Notes under the pieces: model-generated
Database searches by the model: none
What the model was told of the DNA's origin: nothing
What the model saw: the letters and a program-made list of their open reading frames with translations, nothing else
Source: Proteiniborus sp. DW1
GTDB taxonomy: Bacteria; Bacillota; Clostridia; Tissierellales; Proteiniboraceae
NCBI RefSeq assembly: GCF_900095305.1
Contig: NZ_FMDO01000013.1
Location: 109,077-173,076, forward strand
Length of the DNA stretch: 64,000 nt
Direction of reading: 5' to 3'
Shown here: piece by piece, positions 9,336 to 18,633 of the stretch
Layout of the letters: every line of letters begins with the position of its first letter
How positions within the stretch are numbered: the stretch's first letter is position 1
Program-made: the position numbers and the translations under genes

Positions 9336-11249
9336 ATGATGAAAAAAAGTTTAGTTTTATTACTAGTGCTGACTTTATCATTTTCAGCATTTCTAGTTGG
9401 ATGTACTCCAAAAGAAGAAACAGTTGATACTCCAACTCAAACAGATACTCCAACTCAAACAGATACTCCAAGTGGAACTCAAGCACCAACCGAACCAATG
9501 GGACAAATTATAATTGGTAATGCAACTGAATTATCAGGTGACTGGGTACCATATTGGACAAATAATGCAGCTGATTATGATATCTATAACTTTATTACAA
9601 GTTATTCTACAGTTGACATGACATTTGAGGGAGAGTATTTAGTTAATGAAACTGTAGTAGAAAAGTATGATGTTACAGAAAATCCAAATGGTTCAAAGAC
9701 ATATACTTGGACTATTAGGGACGGTTTAACATATTCTGATGGTTCTCCAATTACAGCATTTGATTACGTAGCATCTGTTATGTTCTGGTCTTCACCACAA
9801 ATTCAAGCAGATGGAGCGAAAGCTAGCTACGGTTATGACCTTGAAGGTTACAGTGCTTTTAACTCAGGTGAATCAAAAGTATTCTCAGGTGTTAGATTAA
9901 TTGATGATAAAACTTTCTCTGTTACTATTTCAGCAGAAAGACTTCCAAACTTTTATGAGTTAGCAAGTGCAAGCGTTGGTCCTACTAAATTATCTTATTG
10001 GACTGATGAAACAGTTACTATAAAAGATGATGGAGAAGGCTGCTACTTCTCTGACAACTTTACGACTGAAGCTTATAAATCAAGATGGGATGTAGCTAGA
10101 TTTGGAACTTCTGATTACCCAGCAACAGGACCTTATAAAATTGTTTCTTATGACGAATCATCTAAAACAGCTGTTTTAGAGGTAAACGACAAGTACATTG
10201 GGGACTATACTGGTCAAAAACCTAGAATTAAAACAGTTATCTATAAGTTAGTTAATGCAGAGACTTCAATGGATGAGTTAGCAACTGGGCATGTAGATTT
10301 ATTATCTGGAATAGGAAGTGGTGTTGAAATCAATGCAGGTCTTGACCTTGTTGATAAGGGAGGAATTGCTTACACAGCTTATCCACGTTCTGGATATGGT
10401 AAGATTCAATTCCAATGTGACTTTGGACCAACTCAATTTGTTGAGGTTCGTCAAGCACTTGCATACCTTTTAGACAGAAACGACTTTGCTAAATCATTTA
10501 CTGGTGGTTTTGGTTCAGTAGTTAATGGACCTTACGGTGAATCAATGTGGTTCTACCAAGAAACAAAAAGTGAATTAAACGAAAAACTAAATCAATATTC
10601 ATATAGTCTTGAAAAGGCAAAAGAAGTACTAGATCAAGGTGGCTGGAATCTAGACAAGGATGGTAATCCATATCAAAGTGGAATCCGTTACAAGAAGTTA
10701 GATGATGGAACATTAATGCCTCTTATTATAGAATGGGCTTCTAGTGGTAATGAGGTATCAGAATTATTAGTAGTTAAACTAGTTGAAAACCCAGACTTAG
10801 CAGCAGCAGGTATTCAAATTAATGAAACAGTTATGACTTTTAATGAGTTATTAAATTACTTATACCGTGAAAGCTCAAAAGATCCTAAATATGCTGTACC
10901 AACTTACGGAATGTTTAACCTAGCTTCAGGCTTTACACCTATTTATGATATGAGTACATTCTATACACAAGATCCAAACATGGTTGAGGCTGGATATAAT
11001 GATAACTTTATATTTGATGATGAATTAGAAGAACTTTCTAAAGCAATGGTACTAACTGATCCACAGGATAGAGAAGGATTTAAGCAAAAATTTGTTAGCT
11101 TCGTTGATAGATGGAATGAATTATTACCTGATCTACCACTTTATTCAAATATTTATCATGACTTCTACAATGATAAGTTAAAAGATTATAATATGAATCC
11201 ACTTATAAAAATATCTAAAGCAATTCTTTACTCTTATGTAACTGAATAA
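9336..11249 (+). CDS. Family 5 extracellular solute-binding lipoprotein (peptide/nickel type)
   Basis: This 637-residue protein begins with a lipoprotein signal peptide and lipobox (FLVGC, Cys ~22-23). A Thr/Pro/Gln linker follows with three near-copies of a DTPTQT unit (residues ~30-50). The mature domain is SBP_bac_5: YTWTIRDGLTYSDGSPITAFDYVASV near residue 125, and PATGPYKI and RQALAYLLDR further on. It is longer than most OppA proteins. It leads an operon with two permeases and two ATPases, so it would deliver peptides or a similar solute to the importer. A hairpin after the gene probably keeps its transcript more abundant than those of the permeases. The ligand is unknown. Confidence 0.93.
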   Translation: MMKKSLVLLLVLTLSFSAFLVGCTPKEETVDTPTQTDTPTQTDTPSGTQAPTEPMGQIIIGNATELSGDWVPYWTNNAADYDIYNFITSYSTVDMTFEGEYLVNETVVEKYDVTENPNGSKTYTWTIRDGLTYSDGSPITAFDYVASVMFWSSPQIQADGAKASYGYDLEGYSAFNSGESKVFSGVRLIDDKTFSVTISAERLPNFYELASASVGPTKLSYWTDETVTIKDDGEGCYFSDNFTTEAYKSRWDVARFGTSDYPATGPYKIVSYDESSKTAVLEVNDKYIGDYTGQKPRIKTVIYKLVNAETSMDELATGHVDLLSGIGSGVEINAGLDLVDKGGIAYTAYPRSGYGKIQFQCDFGPTQFVEVRQALAYLLDRNDFAKSFTGGFGSVVNGPYGESMWFYQETKSELNEKLNQYSYSLEKAKEVLDQGGWNLDKDGNPYQSGIRYKKLDDGTLMPLIIEWASSGNEVSELLVVKLVENPDLAAAGIQINETVMTFNELLNYLYRESSKDPKYAVPTYGMFNLASGFTPIYDMSTFYTQDPNMVEAGYNDNFIFDDELEELSKAMVLTDPQDREGFKQKFVSFVDRWNELLPDLPLYSNIYHDFYNDKLKDYNMNPLIKISKAILYSYVTE

Positions 11250-11285
11250 GTTATAGAAAACTAAAATTATAGCAATTAATAACTC

Positions 11286-11317
11286 AAGAAATAGGGTATA
11301 TATATACCCTATTTCTT
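11286..11317 (+). terminator. Strong hairpin between binding protein and permease genes
   Basis: A 14-bp perfect stem (AAGAAATAGGGTAT with its complement) lies 36 bases after the binding-protein stop. There is no long T-run. It likely acts as a partial terminator or as a 3' RNA-stabilising hairpin, as is common after binding-protein genes. Confidence 0.65.
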
Positions 11318-11438
11318 AAATTAAACATAATTATTTCGAAAAATTAATTATTTAGTAGGACTAATATGTGAGTACAAGTTTATATAATTAAAATTTTTAA
11401 TAAGACTATAATAAAATTCGAATAAGGCAGGTAATAAA

Positions 11439-12425
11439 ATGATAAAATACACTTTCCAAAGAATTATATATATGATATTTGTATTTTCAATCATGTCTGT
11501 TATTCTGTTCACCTTGTACAATATGATACCAGGTGACCCTGCTAGAGCAGAGGTACAGGCTTTAAAGGCTACATTGAAGCCTGGTGAATATGAAAAAGCA
11601 TATCAACAAGCTAGACAGAGACTTGGATTAGACGACCCACTAATTGTTAGATATGGCAACTGGGCTAAGGGATTACTAAAAGGAGACTTAGGAATGTCTC
11701 AAGTTCATAAGCAACCTGTAAGTAAGATTCTAAGTACTCCTCTTAGTACCACAATATTTATTAACATTTTTTCTGTAATTATAGGGCTTGGGCTAACTAT
11801 ACCCTTGGGAATATTCTGTGCTGTAAAGAAAAATTCCGCATTTGACAAAGTGGTACAAGTATTAACAATAATAGGATACAGTATCCCAGTGTTTATTTTT
11901 GCATTATTATTTATTTATGCATTTGCTGTTAAGCTTGGATGGTTCCCAGTTAGTGGTATGAAAACTCCTAATTTCCAAGGTACACAGTGGGAAGCATTTA
12001 AGGATACAATGAAACATTTAGCTCTTCCGTTGATGGTTATGACTATAGGTTCTCTTGGTGGAATCACAAGATATGTACGTGCTGCAATGGTTGATGCTCT
12101 AAGTATGGATTATATAAAAACAGCAAGAGCTAAAGGTTTAAAGGAAAAGGTGGTTATATTCTCACATGCTTGGAGAAATGCACTTCTTCCTGTTGTAACT
12201 CTGATAATAGGTTGGTTTATGAGTATATTCTATGGATCTTTAATTATTGAAAGAATGTTTAATCTAAATGGGCTAGGTAAACTACTGATAGACTCATTGA
12301 ATAATCAGGATTATAATGTGGTTATGGCGATACAATTACTTTATATGTTGATTGCTTTACTTGGTAACCTTATATCAGACCTTAGCTATGGTATTGTAGA
12401 CCCACGTGTCAGAGTAAATAAATAG
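11439..12425 (+). CDS. ABC transporter permease, DppB/OppB type
   Basis: 328 residues with six predicted membrane helices. The N-terminus is typical of DppB (RIIYMIFVFSIMSVILFTLYNMIPGDP), and the EAA coupling motif lies at ~205-255 (RAAMVDALSMDYIKTARAKGLK). Its length is normal for the family and nothing is inserted. The stop lies 15 bases before the ATG of the second permease, with a GGGGGAGG site between them. It pairs with the RCC1-bearing permease to form the membrane channel. Confidence 0.93.
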   Translation: MIKYTFQRIIYMIFVFSIMSVILFTLYNMIPGDPARAEVQALKATLKPGEYEKAYQQARQRLGLDDPLIVRYGNWAKGLLKGDLGMSQVHKQPVSKILSTPLSTTIFINIFSVIIGLGLTIPLGIFCAVKKNSAFDKVVQVLTIIGYSIPVFIFALLFIYAFAVKLGWFPVSGMKTPNFQGTQWEAFKDTMKHLALPLMVMTIGSLGGITRYVRAAMVDALSMDYIKTARAKGLKEKVVIFSHAWRNALLPVVTLIIGWFMSIFYGSLIIERMFNLNGLGKLLIDSLNNQDYNVVMAIQLLYMLIALLGNLISDLSYGIVDPRVRVNK

Positions 12426-12440
12426 GGGGAGGTAAAAACA

Positions 12441-14300
12441 ATGACTGTTAAACAACTCAATGAAAATAATAAAGACAATAAAAATAAGAAAAGCTTTTTT
12501 AGCCTCCTCTTTTCTAACCTTTTTGGAAAAAGGAAAGAACTATCCATATTAGAGGAGGAACAGGTTCAAAGTCCTTGGCGAACAGTTATCAGAACTTTTA
12601 GGGAAAATAAAGTTGCTATGACTGGGCTAGTCGTATTTTTATTGATTTTTATAACTGTTATGATAGGTCCATTAATTAAACCTATTGATTTATCCTTTTT
12701 AGAAACATCTCAACAGAATGTTGCTCCTGGCTTTGATATTATGAAATTCCCAGAATCATTACAGGGAAATGTTGCAGACATATCAGTAGGTCCTACTTTT
12801 TCTGTAGCTGCATCAAAAGATGGCAAACTTCATATATGGGGTAAGACTAAAGTTAGTAGTGTTATTGATATTAGAAATTTACCCCAAGATGAGTCAAATA
12901 AAACTATAAATTTTGGTAAAGTTGAAAAAGTAGCTGCTGGGTTTGATCATGTTCTTGTTATGAATGACCAAGGGCAGATCTATGCTTGGGGTAGTAATCG
13001 TCAACAACAGGCTAATATTCCTATGGAAGTTAGCTATCTTAAAAATATTAAAGATATATATGCGGGTTATCAATGTTCAATCGTGCTAACAGAAGATGGC
13101 AGAAGTATCTTTTTTGGTAACCAAATGAATAATGATTATAATGAGTTCCATCCTTACCAAGGACAACTACAAAAAATAGCTGTTACTGCAGATGCAGCAG
13201 TAGGACTAACTTTTGATGGTCAAGTTGTTTATTTAGGGATGCAACAAAATGGTTATTCCACAGTACCAAGTAATATGGGAAAAGTTGTAGATATTGCTGC
13301 TACAGCTTCTACCATGGCTGCATTAAATGATGAAGGAAAAGTGATTGTTTGGGGTAATGTGACTAAAGGAGAAGCTGATGTACCTCAAACGGATGAAAAA
13401 ATCGTATCAATTTATGGTGGAAGATATCATTATACTGCAGTAACTGAAAAGGGAAATGTACTCGCTTGGGGTTCAAACTACTATAATGAGACAGTAGTTC
13501 CTGAAGAAGTGAAAAAAGCAGATATGGATAGAGTTTACACTGGCTTCTACCAAAACTATGGGATTACCAAGGATGGTAAAATCATTACTTGGGGTTTGAA
13601 GGGCTATTTATGTGGAACAGATGACTTGGGTAGAGATATATTTACAAGATTATTAAATGGTGGACGTATGTCTATGACTATAGGAGCAGTTGCAGTAATT
13701 ATTTCCACAGTTATAGGAATAATAGTAGGTAGCTTATCTGGCTTCCTTGGAGGTAAGGTAGACATTGTATTACAAAGACTTTCAGAAGTAGTAGCAGCGT
13801 TACCATTTTTGCCGTTTGCAATGATTTTATCTGCATTAATAGGAAATTCCTTGACATCTACACAAAGGATAGTCTTGATTATGGTTATCTTAGGATTATT
13901 ATCATGGACTGGACTACAGAGACTGGTTCGTGCACAGGTTCTTTCAGTTCGTGAGCAAGAATATGTTGTGGCTGCAAGGTCATTAGGTATCAAAAAAGCT
14001 AATATTATTTTTAAACATATATTACCTAATGTTATTTCCATTATACTTGTATCAGCAACCTTGAACTTTGCAACTAGTATGCTAACTGAATCATCTTTAT
14101 CATATTTAGGTTTTGGTGTCCAAGCACCACATCCAACTTGGGGAAATATGCTTTTTGGAGCAAACAACAGTGTCGTAATCCAGAATTACTGGTGGAGATG
14201 GGTATTTGCTTCCATCGTATTAGGTATATGTGTTATCTGTATAAACCTAATAGGTGACGGCTTACGTGATGCAATTGACCCAAGATCTCAAGAACGTTAA
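12441..14300 (+). CDS. ABC transporter permease, DppC/OppC type, with inserted seven-repeat RCC1-like propeller
   Basis: 619 residues, about twice the normal DppC length of ~300. Residues 1-56 are cytosolic and ~57-79 form the first membrane helix. Residues ~108-388 hold seven repeats of the pattern I-x2-G-x4-x-A-x-DG-x-WG, starting near 111, 161, 203, 243, 282, 321 and 362. This matches RCC1-type beta-propeller repeats, and seven is the number of blades in one propeller. The permease resumes at GTDDLGRDIFTRLLNGG (~392), with the remaining helices and an EAA motif (VVAARSLGIKKANIIFKHILPN). The insertion sits in the first external loop, so the propeller should face outside, next to the binding protein. 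One uninterrupted frame and even codon use argue against an assembly error. Its role (docking, wall contact or ligand gating) is unknown. Confidence 0.93.
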   Translation: MTVKQLNENNKDNKNKKSFFSLLFSNLFGKRKELSILEEEQVQSPWRTVIRTFRENKVAMTGLVVFLLIFITVMIGPLIKPIDLSFLETSQQNVAPGFDIMKFPESLQGNVADISVGPTFSVAASKDGKLHIWGKTKVSSVIDIRNLPQDESNKTINFGKVEKVAAGFDHVLVMNDQGQIYAWGSNRQQQANIPMEVSYLKNIKDIYAGYQCSIVLTEDGRSIFFGNQMNNDYNEFHPYQGQLQKIAVTADAAVGLTFDGQVVYLGMQQNGYSTVPSNMGKVVDIAATASTMAALNDEGKVIVWGNVTKGEADVPQTDEKIVSIYGGRYHYTAVTEKGNVLAWGSNYYNETVVPEEVKKADMDRVYTGFYQNYGITKDGKIITWGLKGYLCGTDDLGRDIFTRLLNGGRMSMTIGAVAVIISTVIGIIVGSLSGFLGGKVDIVLQRLSEVVAALPFLPFAMILSALIGNSLTSTQRIVLIMVILGLLSWTGLQRLVRAQVLSVREQEYVVAARSLGIKKANIIFKHILPNVISIILVSATLNFATSMLTESSLSYLGFGVQAPHPTWGNMLFGANNSVVIQNYWWRWVFASIVLGICVICINLIGDGLRDAIDPRSQER

Positions 14301-14313
14301 GGGGGGAGAGTAG

Positions 14314-15306
14314 ATGGCACTATTAGAAATTAAAGATCTGCACACTTATTTTGAAACAAAAAGAGGAACAGTAAAAGCAGTAAACGGTGTATCCTATTCT
14401 GTCGAAGCTGGAAAGACCCTTGGCATTGTTGGAGAAAGTGGAAGTGGTAAGAGTGTTTCAGCAATGAGTATTATTAAGCTTTTAGATGGAAATGGTTATA
14501 TACACAAAGGTGAGATTCTGTTTAATGGAAGAAACCTTAAAAATGTATCAATTCGTGATATGGCAAAAATAAGAGGAAATGACATATCAGTTATTTTCCA
14601 AGAACCTATGACTTCTCTAAATCCTGTATTTACAGTAGAGAGACAAGTTTCAGAACCTTTTATGATACACCAAGGCATGTCAAAAAAGGAAGCAGCTAAA
14701 AAGGTAGTAGAAATGCTATCTCTTGTTAAAATACCAAATCCTGAAGCTGTTGCAAAACAATATCCTCATCAACTTTCAGGTGGTATGAGACAGCGTGTTA
14801 TGATAGCTATGGCACTTGCTTGTATACCAAAACTTTTAATAGCAGATGAGCCTACAACAGCTCTAGATGTTACTATACAGGCACAGATTTTGAAACTTAT
14901 GAATGAATTAAAGGCTAAAATAGGAACTTCTATCCTATTTATTACACATGACTTAGGTGTTATAAATGAAATGGCAGATGACGTAGCTGTTATGTATTGT
15001 GGTCAAGTAGTAGAAAAGGCACCTGTTAAAACAATATTTGGAACTACTAGTCCTTATTCTCACCCTTATACTGAAGGACTTATGGTTTCTATTCCAAGAT
15101 TGGATACACCTACAGGAGTTCGTCTAGAGGCAATACCAGGCGCGGTACCACATCCTTTGAATTTACCAAAGGGCTGTAAATTTGCTCCTAGGTGTAAATA
15201 CGCAACAGATAAATGCCAAAACGAAGAGCCAAAATTAACAACTATTGAAAATGGCCATGAAATCCGTTGCTTCTATCCTAAGAAAGGGGTGAGATCCAAT
15301 GGTTAA
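14314..15306 (+). CDS. ABC transporter ATP-binding protein, DppD/OppD type
   Basis: 330 residues. Walker A GESGSGKS near residue 35, Q-loop in VIFQEPMTSLNP, signature LSGGMRQRVMIAMAL, Walker B LLIADEPTTALD, and H-loop ITHDLG. The C-terminal oligopeptide-transporter domain has cysteines (KGCKFAPRCKYATDKC) that in relatives bind an iron-sulfur cluster. It lies 13 bases after the permease and overlaps the next ATPase gene by 8 bases, so the two subunits are translationally coupled. Confidence 0.94.
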   Translation: MALLEIKDLHTYFETKRGTVKAVNGVSYSVEAGKTLGIVGESGSGKSVSAMSIIKLLDGNGYIHKGEILFNGRNLKNVSIRDMAKIRGNDISVIFQEPMTSLNPVFTVERQVSEPFMIHQGMSKKEAAKKVVEMLSLVKIPNPEAVAKQYPHQLSGGMRQRVMIAMALACIPKLLIADEPTTALDVTIQAQILKLMNELKAKIGTSILFITHDLGVINEMADDVAVMYCGQVVEKAPVKTIFGTTSPYSHPYTEGLMVSIPRLDTPTGVRLEAIPGAVPHPLNLPKGCKFAPRCKYATDKCQNEEPKLTTIENGHEIRCFYPKKGVRSNG

Positions 15307-16864
15307 AAAGGAAAATGATAAAAAAGTATTAATTAGAATTCAAAACTTAAAACAGTATTTTCCTGTTAAAAAATCATCTTTCTTTCAAAAAGAGCAACTA
15401 TATGTAAGAGCTAATGATGATATATCTTTAGATATTTATGAAGGAGAGACCTTAGGTCTAGTTGGTGAAAGTGGTTGCGGTAAGTCTACTTTGGGTCGTA
15501 GCCTTTTACAGCTATACCAACAAACAGATGGACGTACCATGTATTATGGTAGGGAACTTGATGAAATAGCACCTGTATATGTTTTAAACACATTAGATAA
15601 TCTAGTGTCAGAACGACGCAAATTAAATGAACTAAGAAAAAAAGAAGAAGAAGCTCGAAAAAACTATGAATCACTTCAAGAAGGTGATGAAAAATATAAC
15701 GCTTTAGAGAAACTTCGTATTGCAGAAAAAGAAGCTAGAAACAAATTCCTTGATATAGTACAATTAATTGGTGGATTTATATTAGAGGATGATTTGGAAC
15801 CTATCTCTAAGATTCTAGTTAAAGAATTTGAAACTAGTATTAAAGCTAGAAAGCTTAGAGATAAAATTAACGAAGAGAAAATAAAACTAGAAGGAGCAAA
15901 GGCTCAACTTAAAGAAAAAGGAAAAAAAGATTCAGAGATAAATAGTGAATTATCAGGTTCTTTAGCGAAGATTAAAGATAATGAAAATGAACTTGGCAAA
16001 ATAGAAAAAGAATTAGAATCTATACGTTTAGAGATTAGCAGTATGTTGAATAAATATAGAGAACATCCTGACTTTGAAAAATATGAGTCTTATAAGGATA
16101 AAGGAATTAACTTAGCTAGACTTACTGAAGAAGAAATGAGAATACTACGTAAGGATATGCAGTTAATTTTCCAAGATCCATATTCTTCGTTGAATCCTAG
16201 ATTAACAGTAGGACAGATTATCTCTGAGGGACTATATGCACACAAGATGTTTTCTAAGAATGATCCAAAGATACAGGATTATTTATTAGAGACCATGGAA
16301 AAATGTGGACTAGCACAATATTTTATTCACCGTTATCCACATCAATTCTCTGGTGGTCAAAGACAACGTATAGGAATAGCGCGTTCTGTTGCACTTCAAC
16401 CTAAGTTCATAGTATGTGATGAGGCTGTATCTGCACTAGACGTGTCAATACAATCTCAGATTATCAACCTACTATTAGATTTAAAAGAGCAAGATGATTT
16501 AACTTACTTGTTTATTTCACACGACTTAAGTGTTATTAAATATATTAGCGATAGAGTAGGAGTTATGTATTTAGGTAATATAGTAGAACTTGCCAATACT
16601 GAGGAGCTATATGCTCATCCAATGCATCCTTATACAGAGGCATTACTTTCTGCTATACCTACAACTGATGTTGAGAATAAAAAGAAAATTGAAATCCTTG
16701 AAGGAGATATACCAAGTCCAATAAGACCACCTTCAGGATGTAAATTCCATACTAGATGTAAATATGCTACAGATATATGTAAAAAGGTTACGCCAGTATT
16801 TGAAGAGGCTAGACCTAACCACTTTGTAGCATGTCACCACAGGCTTAATACTAAGGATGAATAA
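15299..16864 (+). CDS. ABC transporter ATP-binding protein, DppF/OppF type, with ~185-aa coiled-coil insertion
   Basis: 521 residues; relatives have about 320. Walker A is at ~56-64 (GESGCGKST), but the Q-loop (IFQDPYSSLNP) is only at ~290. Normally these are about 45 residues apart. Residues ~95-278 are highly charged and helical (repeated Glu/Lys/Arg heptad-like stretches such as ERRKLNELRKKEEEARKNYE), predicted to form a coiled-coil arm with a central hydrophobic piece (LDIVQLIGGFILED). Signature FSGGQRQRIGIARS, Walker B FIVCDEAVSALD, H-loop and the C-terminal Cys motif are intact, so it should hydrolyse ATP. The arm would project from the helical subdomain on the cytoplasmic side. It shares the operon with the RCC1-bearing permease. 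Confidence 0.93.
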   Translation: MVKKENDKKVLIRIQNLKQYFPVKKSSFFQKEQLYVRANDDISLDIYEGETLGLVGESGCGKSTLGRSLLQLYQQTDGRTMYYGRELDEIAPVYVLNTLDNLVSERRKLNELRKKEEEARKNYESLQEGDEKYNALEKLRIAEKEARNKFLDIVQLIGGFILEDDLEPISKILVKEFETSIKARKLRDKINEEKIKLEGAKAQLKEKGKKDSEINSELSGSLAKIKDNENELGKIEKELESIRLEISSMLNKYREHPDFEKYESYKDKGINLARLTEEEMRILRKDMQLIFQDPYSSLNPRLTVGQIISEGLYAHKMFSKNDPKIQDYLLETMEKCGLAQYFIHRYPHQFSGGQRQRIGIARSVALQPKFIVCDEAVSALDVSIQSQIINLLLDLKEQDDLTYLFISHDLSVIKYISDRVGVMYLGNIVELANTEELYAHPMHPYTEALLSAIPTTDVENKKKIEILEGDIPSPIRPPSGCKFHTRCKYATDICKKVTPVFEEARPNHFVACHHRLNTKDE

Positions 16865-16886
16865 TAGAGAAAGGCTTTGATGCTCT

Positions 16887-17174
16887 ATGCTATTGCAAAG
16901 AAAAATAGATCGTGCAATGAATTGGCTTAGAGAGAAGAGTAATCCAGGACAAAATAATAGTGAGTCTGCAGATAAATTCTCAGAAGACAATTCAGATCTA
17001 TATGCTTACGATCCAAAGGCTGAATGGAAAGCTCAGGAAAGTAATGATGCAAAACTAGAAAAGGGAGACATTCTTGGTATATTAATATCTTCACTAATAG
17101 TTTTTGGACCAATATTTCTGATTTTGATTATTATACTTATTCTGGTGTTTCCAAGCTTTAATGCTATTAAATGA
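16887..17174 (+). CDS. Small single-span membrane protein at the end of the ABC transporter operon
   Basis: 95 residues. The first 60 are hydrophilic and acidic (YDPKAEWKAQES), and ~62-90 form one strongly hydrophobic helix. The ATG at 16887 is the first possible start after an in-frame stop, with only a weak AGAAAGG site 12 bases upstream. It lies 22 bases after the OppF-like gene and before a strong hairpin, so it is the last gene of the operon. I recognise no family; an accessory subunit of the unusual transporter is a guess. Confidence 0.7.
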   Translation: MLLQRKIDRAMNWLREKSNPGQNNSESADKFSEDNSDLYAYDPKAEWKAQESNDAKLEKGDILGILISSLIVFGPIFLILIIILILVFPSFNAIK

Positions 17175-17182
17175 ATCACATT

Positions 17183-17217
17183 AACAATCAACCACTCGGC
17201 ATGAGTGGTTGATTGTT
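17183..17217 (+). terminator. Hairpin ending the ABC transporter operon
   Basis: A perfect 15-bp stem (AACAATCAACCACTC with its complement) and a 5-base loop lie 8 bases after the last stop. The T-run is short and broken. Confidence 0.75.
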
Positions 17218-17247
17218 TGAGTTAATCCAAAATCAAAAAAATACCTC

Positions 17248-17276
17248 TAGACAAAATTATTTTTTAGTAGTATAAT
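17248..17276 (+). promoter_or_regulatory. Promoter of tRNA-Lys
   Basis: TAGACA (17248-17253), a 17-base spacer and TATAAT (17271-17276) place the start ~7 bases later, about 13 bases before the tRNA. Confidence 0.7.
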
Positions 17277-17295
17277 ATCTTTTGTAGTGAAATTT

Positions 17296-17371
17296 GCATC
17301 TTTAGCTCAGCTGGTAGAGCAACTGACTCTTAATCAGTGGGTCCAGGGTTCGAGTCCCTGAAGATGCACCA
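17296..17371 (+). tRNA. tRNA-Lys (anticodon CTT)
   Basis: 76 bases with the CCA end encoded. The acceptor stem is GCATCTT with AAGATGC. The D-arm is TAGCTCAGCTGGTAGAGC, and the anticodon stem is ACTGA with TCAGT around the loop CTCTTAA, giving anticodon CTT. The T-arm contains GGTTCGAGTCC. All arms pair properly. Confidence 0.98.
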
Positions 17372-17381
17372 TAGTGAAATC

Positions 17382-17414
17382 AAGGCTTGTAGAAGTTTTC
17401 TACAGGTCTTTTTT
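17382..17414 (+). terminator. Terminator of tRNA-Lys
   Basis: A 13-bp stem including G-T pairs (AAGGCTTGTAGAA with TTCTACAGGTCTT) and a 3-base loop run into TTTTTT. Confidence 0.85.
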
Positions 17415-17582
17415 GTGCTATTTTTCTCATTTTGTTTATTATTTATTGAAGAAAAAAGTTAGTTATGTTAATTTTGTTTAGAAATATTATCTAGAAATGA
17501 TATAATATATACTGAACTACTACTATGAGAACTATATAATTCAAGGAACTGATCCTTATAATCAAATGAAAGGTATGATACG

Positions 17583-18605
17583 GTGTCTGTAGAAAATATA
17601 AATATTAAGAAAATAGTCGTACATATACTAGATAGTAATTTACAAATGCCTGTTTTATCAGAAGTTGAAAGTCAATTAAATGATGATATTGTTGAATTCG
17701 TGGGAAAACATATAGAAAAAATAGTTAATGACGATAACATGAAGGCTGCAACTTTTATTGAAGAAGACAATAGTATAAAAGCAATTTGTGGGAAAGTATT
17801 AAAAGAAGATGGATATTTCTTAGAAGGAACTACTATTATGGCTAATGCTCTGTTCAAAATAATGTACGAGAATGTAGAGATTCCACCAGCAGATGTGATA
17901 TTTGTCTTATTTAGTTTAGAAAATGTAATGCATATGGGCATACTAAAGCTTAACTATAAACATTCATACATACATCATGTTGAAGCAACAAATAGCGGAA
18001 TGTTAAATTCAATAATCAAGCAAAGAACTGCTTTGCCATCTATAGGTCAGAAAATAGATGAATGTGCCATTATTAGTCTAGAGGATTTTTCATTGAAAGT
18101 TCACGAGAAGAAGCACACAATAAATGAAGAAAAAATATATTATTTTTCAACCATGTTTTTGAAGTGTAGCAGTGACATATCTCTAAATGAAAAAGTAAAG
18201 ATATTCACAAAGGCAACCAAAAAATTTAGCGAAACTTATTTTGATGAAGACCCAGTAGTTCATGCAGAAATAAAAAAAGCCGTAGTTGAAAGCATAATAG
18301 AAAATGAAGCAATAAATGTTGAAGATGTGGCTAAAGCAGTATTTCGAGAAAGCACTGAATTAAAACAGGAATACATAGCTCATGTTGAAAAAGCTGGATT
18401 ACAAGAAAAAATTATTCCTATTCAAAATGAAAAAATCGTAGAGAGAAACTTTAGAAAACAGAAAATAAAAACTGATACAGGAGTTGAGATTAGCCTGCCT
18501 GTTGAATATTATGGAAATCGGGATAAGATTGAATTTATTAATAATTTAGATGGCACAATTTCTATTTTAATAAAGAATATAGGTAAAATAACGAATAATA
18601 AATAA
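17583..18605 (+). CDS. Nucleoid-associated protein (NdpA/YejK-like, 37-kDa family)
   Basis: 340 residues from a GTG start with GAAAGG about 8 bases upstream. The overall pattern matches the NA37 family: N-terminal IKKIVVHILDSN, central FSLENVMHMGILKLNYKHSYIH, and a C-terminal DTGVEISLPVEYY..DKIEFINNLDGTISILIKNIGKI. E. coli YejK is found on the nucleoid, but its function is unclear. In many genomes NA37 proteins sit near defence or mobile genes; none is adjacent here. It appears monocistronic. Confidence 0.85.
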   Translation: MSVENINIKKIVVHILDSNLQMPVLSEVESQLNDDIVEFVGKHIEKIVNDDNMKAATFIEEDNSIKAICGKVLKEDGYFLEGTTIMANALFKIMYENVEIPPADVIFVLFSLENVMHMGILKLNYKHSYIHHVEATNSGMLNSIIKQRTALPSIGQKIDECAIISLEDFSLKVHEKKHTINEEKIYYFSTMFLKCSSDISLNEKVKIFTKATKKFSETYFDEDPVVHAEIKKAVVESIIENEAINVEDVAKAVFRESTELKQEYIAHVEKAGLQEKIIPIQNEKIVERNFRKQKIKTDTGVEISLPVEYYGNRDKIEFINNLDGTISILIKNIGKITNNK

Positions 18606-18609
18606 TTAT

Positions 18610-18633
18610 TCAGGGGGAAAATTACCCCCCTGA
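18610..18633. terminator. Bidirectional hairpin between convergent genes
   Basis: An 8-bp G/C-rich stem (TCAGGGGG with CCCCCTGA) overlaps the last codons of the minus-strand zinc-ribbon gene. Only a weak T-rich tail is seen on either side. Confidence 0.55.

Noticed and set aside
13604..14167. 187-codon minus-strand frame inside the permease gene
   Set aside because: It lies wholly within a well-supported permease frame and has no ribosome site or domain pattern.
12441..14300. RCC1 insertion as an assembly artefact or gene fusion of two genes
   Set aside because: One open frame, consistent base composition, intact permease motifs on both sides and exactly seven repeats support a real insertion.
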